Program-made: the position numbers and the translations under genes
Shown: positions 6,637 to 7,751 of the stretch, one piece after another
Numbering within the stretch: position 1 is the first letter of the stretch
Layout of the letters: each line of letters begins with the position of its first letter
The notes under the pieces: generated by a model
What the model saw: the letters and a program-made list of their open reading frames with translations, nothing else
Database searches by the model: none
What the model was told of the DNA's origin: nothing
Origin: Candidatus Paceibacter sp.
Lineage (GTDB): Bacteria; Patescibacteriota; Minisyncoccia; UBA6257; HR35
Assembly (NCBI GenBank): GCA_023255765.1
Contig: JAGDVT010000041.1
Span: 16,286-24,036 of the forward strand
Reading direction: 5' to 3'
Length of the DNA: 7,751 bases

Positions 6637-6761
6637 GGTTTGTATAGAGGCATTGGTAATTTAATTTCATCAAATATACTTTTAGGTTTTAAATAATTTT
6701 GATAAAAATAAAAGCCGATTATTATAAATAAAATTATTATGCTTATCAAAATAATTTTCAT
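6633..6761 (-). CDS. Small single-pass membrane protein (42 aa), upstream of and overlapping rtcB
   Basis: I do not recognise a family. The frame has an upstream in-frame stop (6774-6776) and ATG at 6761; it ends with TGA at 6633-6635, which overlaps the rtcB ATG as ATGA. The product starts MKIILISIIILF and is almost entirely I, L, F, G and Y from residue 3 to 20, a convincing membrane helix or uncleaved signal anchor. A short polar tail with several Lys and Pro follows (residues 21-42, ending PMPLYKP). With Lys2 before the helix and several Lys after it, orientation is uncertain. No Shine-Dalgarno is seen. The 4-nt overlap and tight packing argue for a real gene co-translated with rtcB. Against it: its short length, and AT-rich DNA readily encodes hydrophobic stretches by chance. 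Confidence 0.6.
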   Translation of the reverse strand: MKIILISIIILFIIIGFYFYQNYLKPKSIFDEIKLPMPLYKP

Positions 6762-6763
6762 AT

Positions 6764-6769
6764 TATAAT
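6764..6769 (+). promoter_or_regulatory. Possible -10 element (TATAAT) for the sugar phosphomutase gene
   Basis: A perfect TATAAT ends 13 nt before the ATG at 6783, which would place the transcript start about 7 nt before or closer to the start codon, so nearly leaderless. No convincing -35 box is seen. TATAAT-like strings are common in DNA this AT-rich. The gap between the two divergent start codons is only 21 nt, so promoters for both directions must sit in it or inside the opposite gene. A TAAAAT on the minus strand (6771-6776) could serve the opposite direction. Confidence 0.35.
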
Positions 6770-6782
6770 AATTTTAAACAAA

Positions 6783-7751
6783 ATGAAAATTGATTACGAC
6801 ATAAGGGGATTATACAAAAAAGAGATAAACGAAGAATTGATGAATTTTCTGGCTGAAAGATTTTACAAATATTTAAAAAATAAGAAATTACCATTAGAAA
6901 TATATTTAGGAATAGATACTAGAAAATCTTCTGCTAATTTAGCCTCCGCATTTGCTTCTAAATTTTTATCTTATCCTAAAACTAAAATTAATTATTTAGG
7001 TATAGTTCCTACTCCTATTTTATATTATTTAAGTATAAAAAATAAAAAACCTGGGGTAATAATAACAGCTTCTCATTTGCCTCAAAAATATAATGGAATA
7101 AAATTTATAATGCCTGATGGTGCTAATTGGGTTTATAAAAAAATTAATGAAAAATTTATAATCGCCAAGCCTTTATTACAAATTAAATATAAGCCTATTG
7201 TTTCACTGCCCATTTTTGAAAAATATCTAAACGAAATTAAAAAATTAGTTAAAATTAAAAATACAACTACTATAGAAATTTTAAATAATTCAAATAGCAC
7301 AAATTATTTTTTATTTAAATGTTTGCCCAAAATTTTTAAAAAAATCAGGTTAAATAAAAGTAAAATAAAAATAAAGTCAGATATAGACGGAGATAGGTTA
7401 GAAATATATTATAAAAATAATTTAATTATGCCTGAAGTACTTCTTTATATAATCCTGAAAACTTCAAATTATAAAAAAGTAGGAATAACTTTTACAATGC
7501 ATAAAAATATATTAAAATTTTTTCCTGAAATTAAATTTTATTTCGTTAAAACAGGTCATTCCAATTTTAAGGCTTCATTCCAGAAATTTAATTTAGATTT
7601 TGCTATGGAACCTTCTTATCATTTTTATTTCTTTAAAGAGTTTAAAACAGAAGCCCCCATTTTTGTTTTATTCAAATTTTTAAAATATTTAGAAAAAAGT
7701 AGGAATGTAAATTTAAAAGGTTTGGCTAAATATTTCCCAGTAAAGAGACTG
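6783..7751 (+). CDS. Divergent phosphomannomutase/phosphoglucomutase (3' end outside window)
   Basis: Alpha-D-phosphohexomutase family enzyme, interconverting hexose 1- and 6-phosphates for cell-surface sugar synthesis or central sugar metabolism. The frame is open from ATG 6783 through the window edge, giving 323 residues of an expected 430-460. Seen in order: YDIRG (5-9); LGIDTRKSS (42-50); PTPILYY (76-82); TASHLP (95-100) with the phosphoserine Ser97 (nt 7071-7073), followed by KYNGIKF; the metal loop DIDGDR (200-205, nt 7380-7397); and TGHSNFKASF (257-266) leading to EPSYHFYF (276-283), the sugar-specificity loop. The order and the TGHS segment fit the AlgC/ManB bacterial PMM/PGM type. 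Oddities: TASHNP has become TASHLP, GEMS(A/G)H has become MEPSYH, and Ser97 to the metal loop spans about 103 residues against about 134 in AlgC, so domain 2 is shortened. The phosphate-binding RxSGTEP of domain 4 would be off the edge. Mannose or glucose specificity cannot be assigned. Confidence 0.85.
   Translation, partial: MKIDYDIRGLYKKEINEELMNFLAERFYKYLKNKKLPLEIYLGIDTRKSSANLASAFASKFLSYPKTKINYLGIVPTPILYYLSIKNKKPGVIITASHLPQKYNGIKFIMPDGANWVYKKINEKFIIAKPLLQIKYKPIVSLPIFEKYLNEIKKLVKIKNTTTIEILNNSNSTNYFLFKCLPKIFKKIRLNKSKIKIKSDIDGDRLEIYYKNNLIMPEVLLYIILKTSNYKKVGITFTMHKNILKFFPEIKFYFVKTGHSNFKASFQKFNLDFAMEPSYHFYFFKEFKTEAPIFVLFKFLKYLEKSRNVNLKGLAKYFPVKRL

Overview
The window is strongly AT-rich and tightly packed. 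It probably comes from a small-genome bacterium of the Patescibacteria (CPR, Parcubacteria-like) type, although an archaeal source cannot be excluded. This is an inference from low GC, almost no intergenic DNA, no clear Shine-Dalgarno sites, a tiny divergent promoter gap, and short GC-rich TTCGCG/CGCGAA and palindromic repeats sitting in frame inside protein genes. No rRNA, tRNA or taxonomic marker is present to settle it.

Layout: (1) 2-2167, plus strand: a P-type cation ATPase most like the MgtA (P3B) group. Its N-terminus lies off the left edge. Its actuator domain carries a roughly 72-codon in-frame insert made of short repeats (about 48-266). (2) 2170-6636, minus strand: one 1488-codon ORF encoding the RNA ligase RtcB, interrupted by two full-length LAGLIDADG inteins (507 and 493 residues) separated by only 26 extein residues. 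The exteins join to a normal-sized 488-residue RtcB, which itself carries an 8-residue insertion encoded by a GC-rich palindrome. (3) 6633-6761, minus strand: a 42-codon single-pass membrane protein gene directly upstream of rtcB, overlapping it by 4 nt (ATGA). (4) 6783-7751, plus strand: the first 323 codons of a divergent phosphomannomutase/phosphoglucomutase, running off the right edge. Its start codon is 21 nt from the start of the small membrane protein gene.

The ATPase and rtcB converge with 2 nt between stop codons. The small gene and rtcB probably form one transcript, diverging from the sugar phosphomutase. The genes share no evident pathway. What links the window is repeated in-frame invasion of conserved genes: two inteins, one palindromic element and one repeat cluster, all keeping the frame open. 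About 3.0 kb of the 4.47 kb rtcB ORF is intein. The second intein ends directly before the cysteine that binds the catalytic metal in RtcB, and the first lies 26 codons upstream, so the unspliced enzyme should be inactive.
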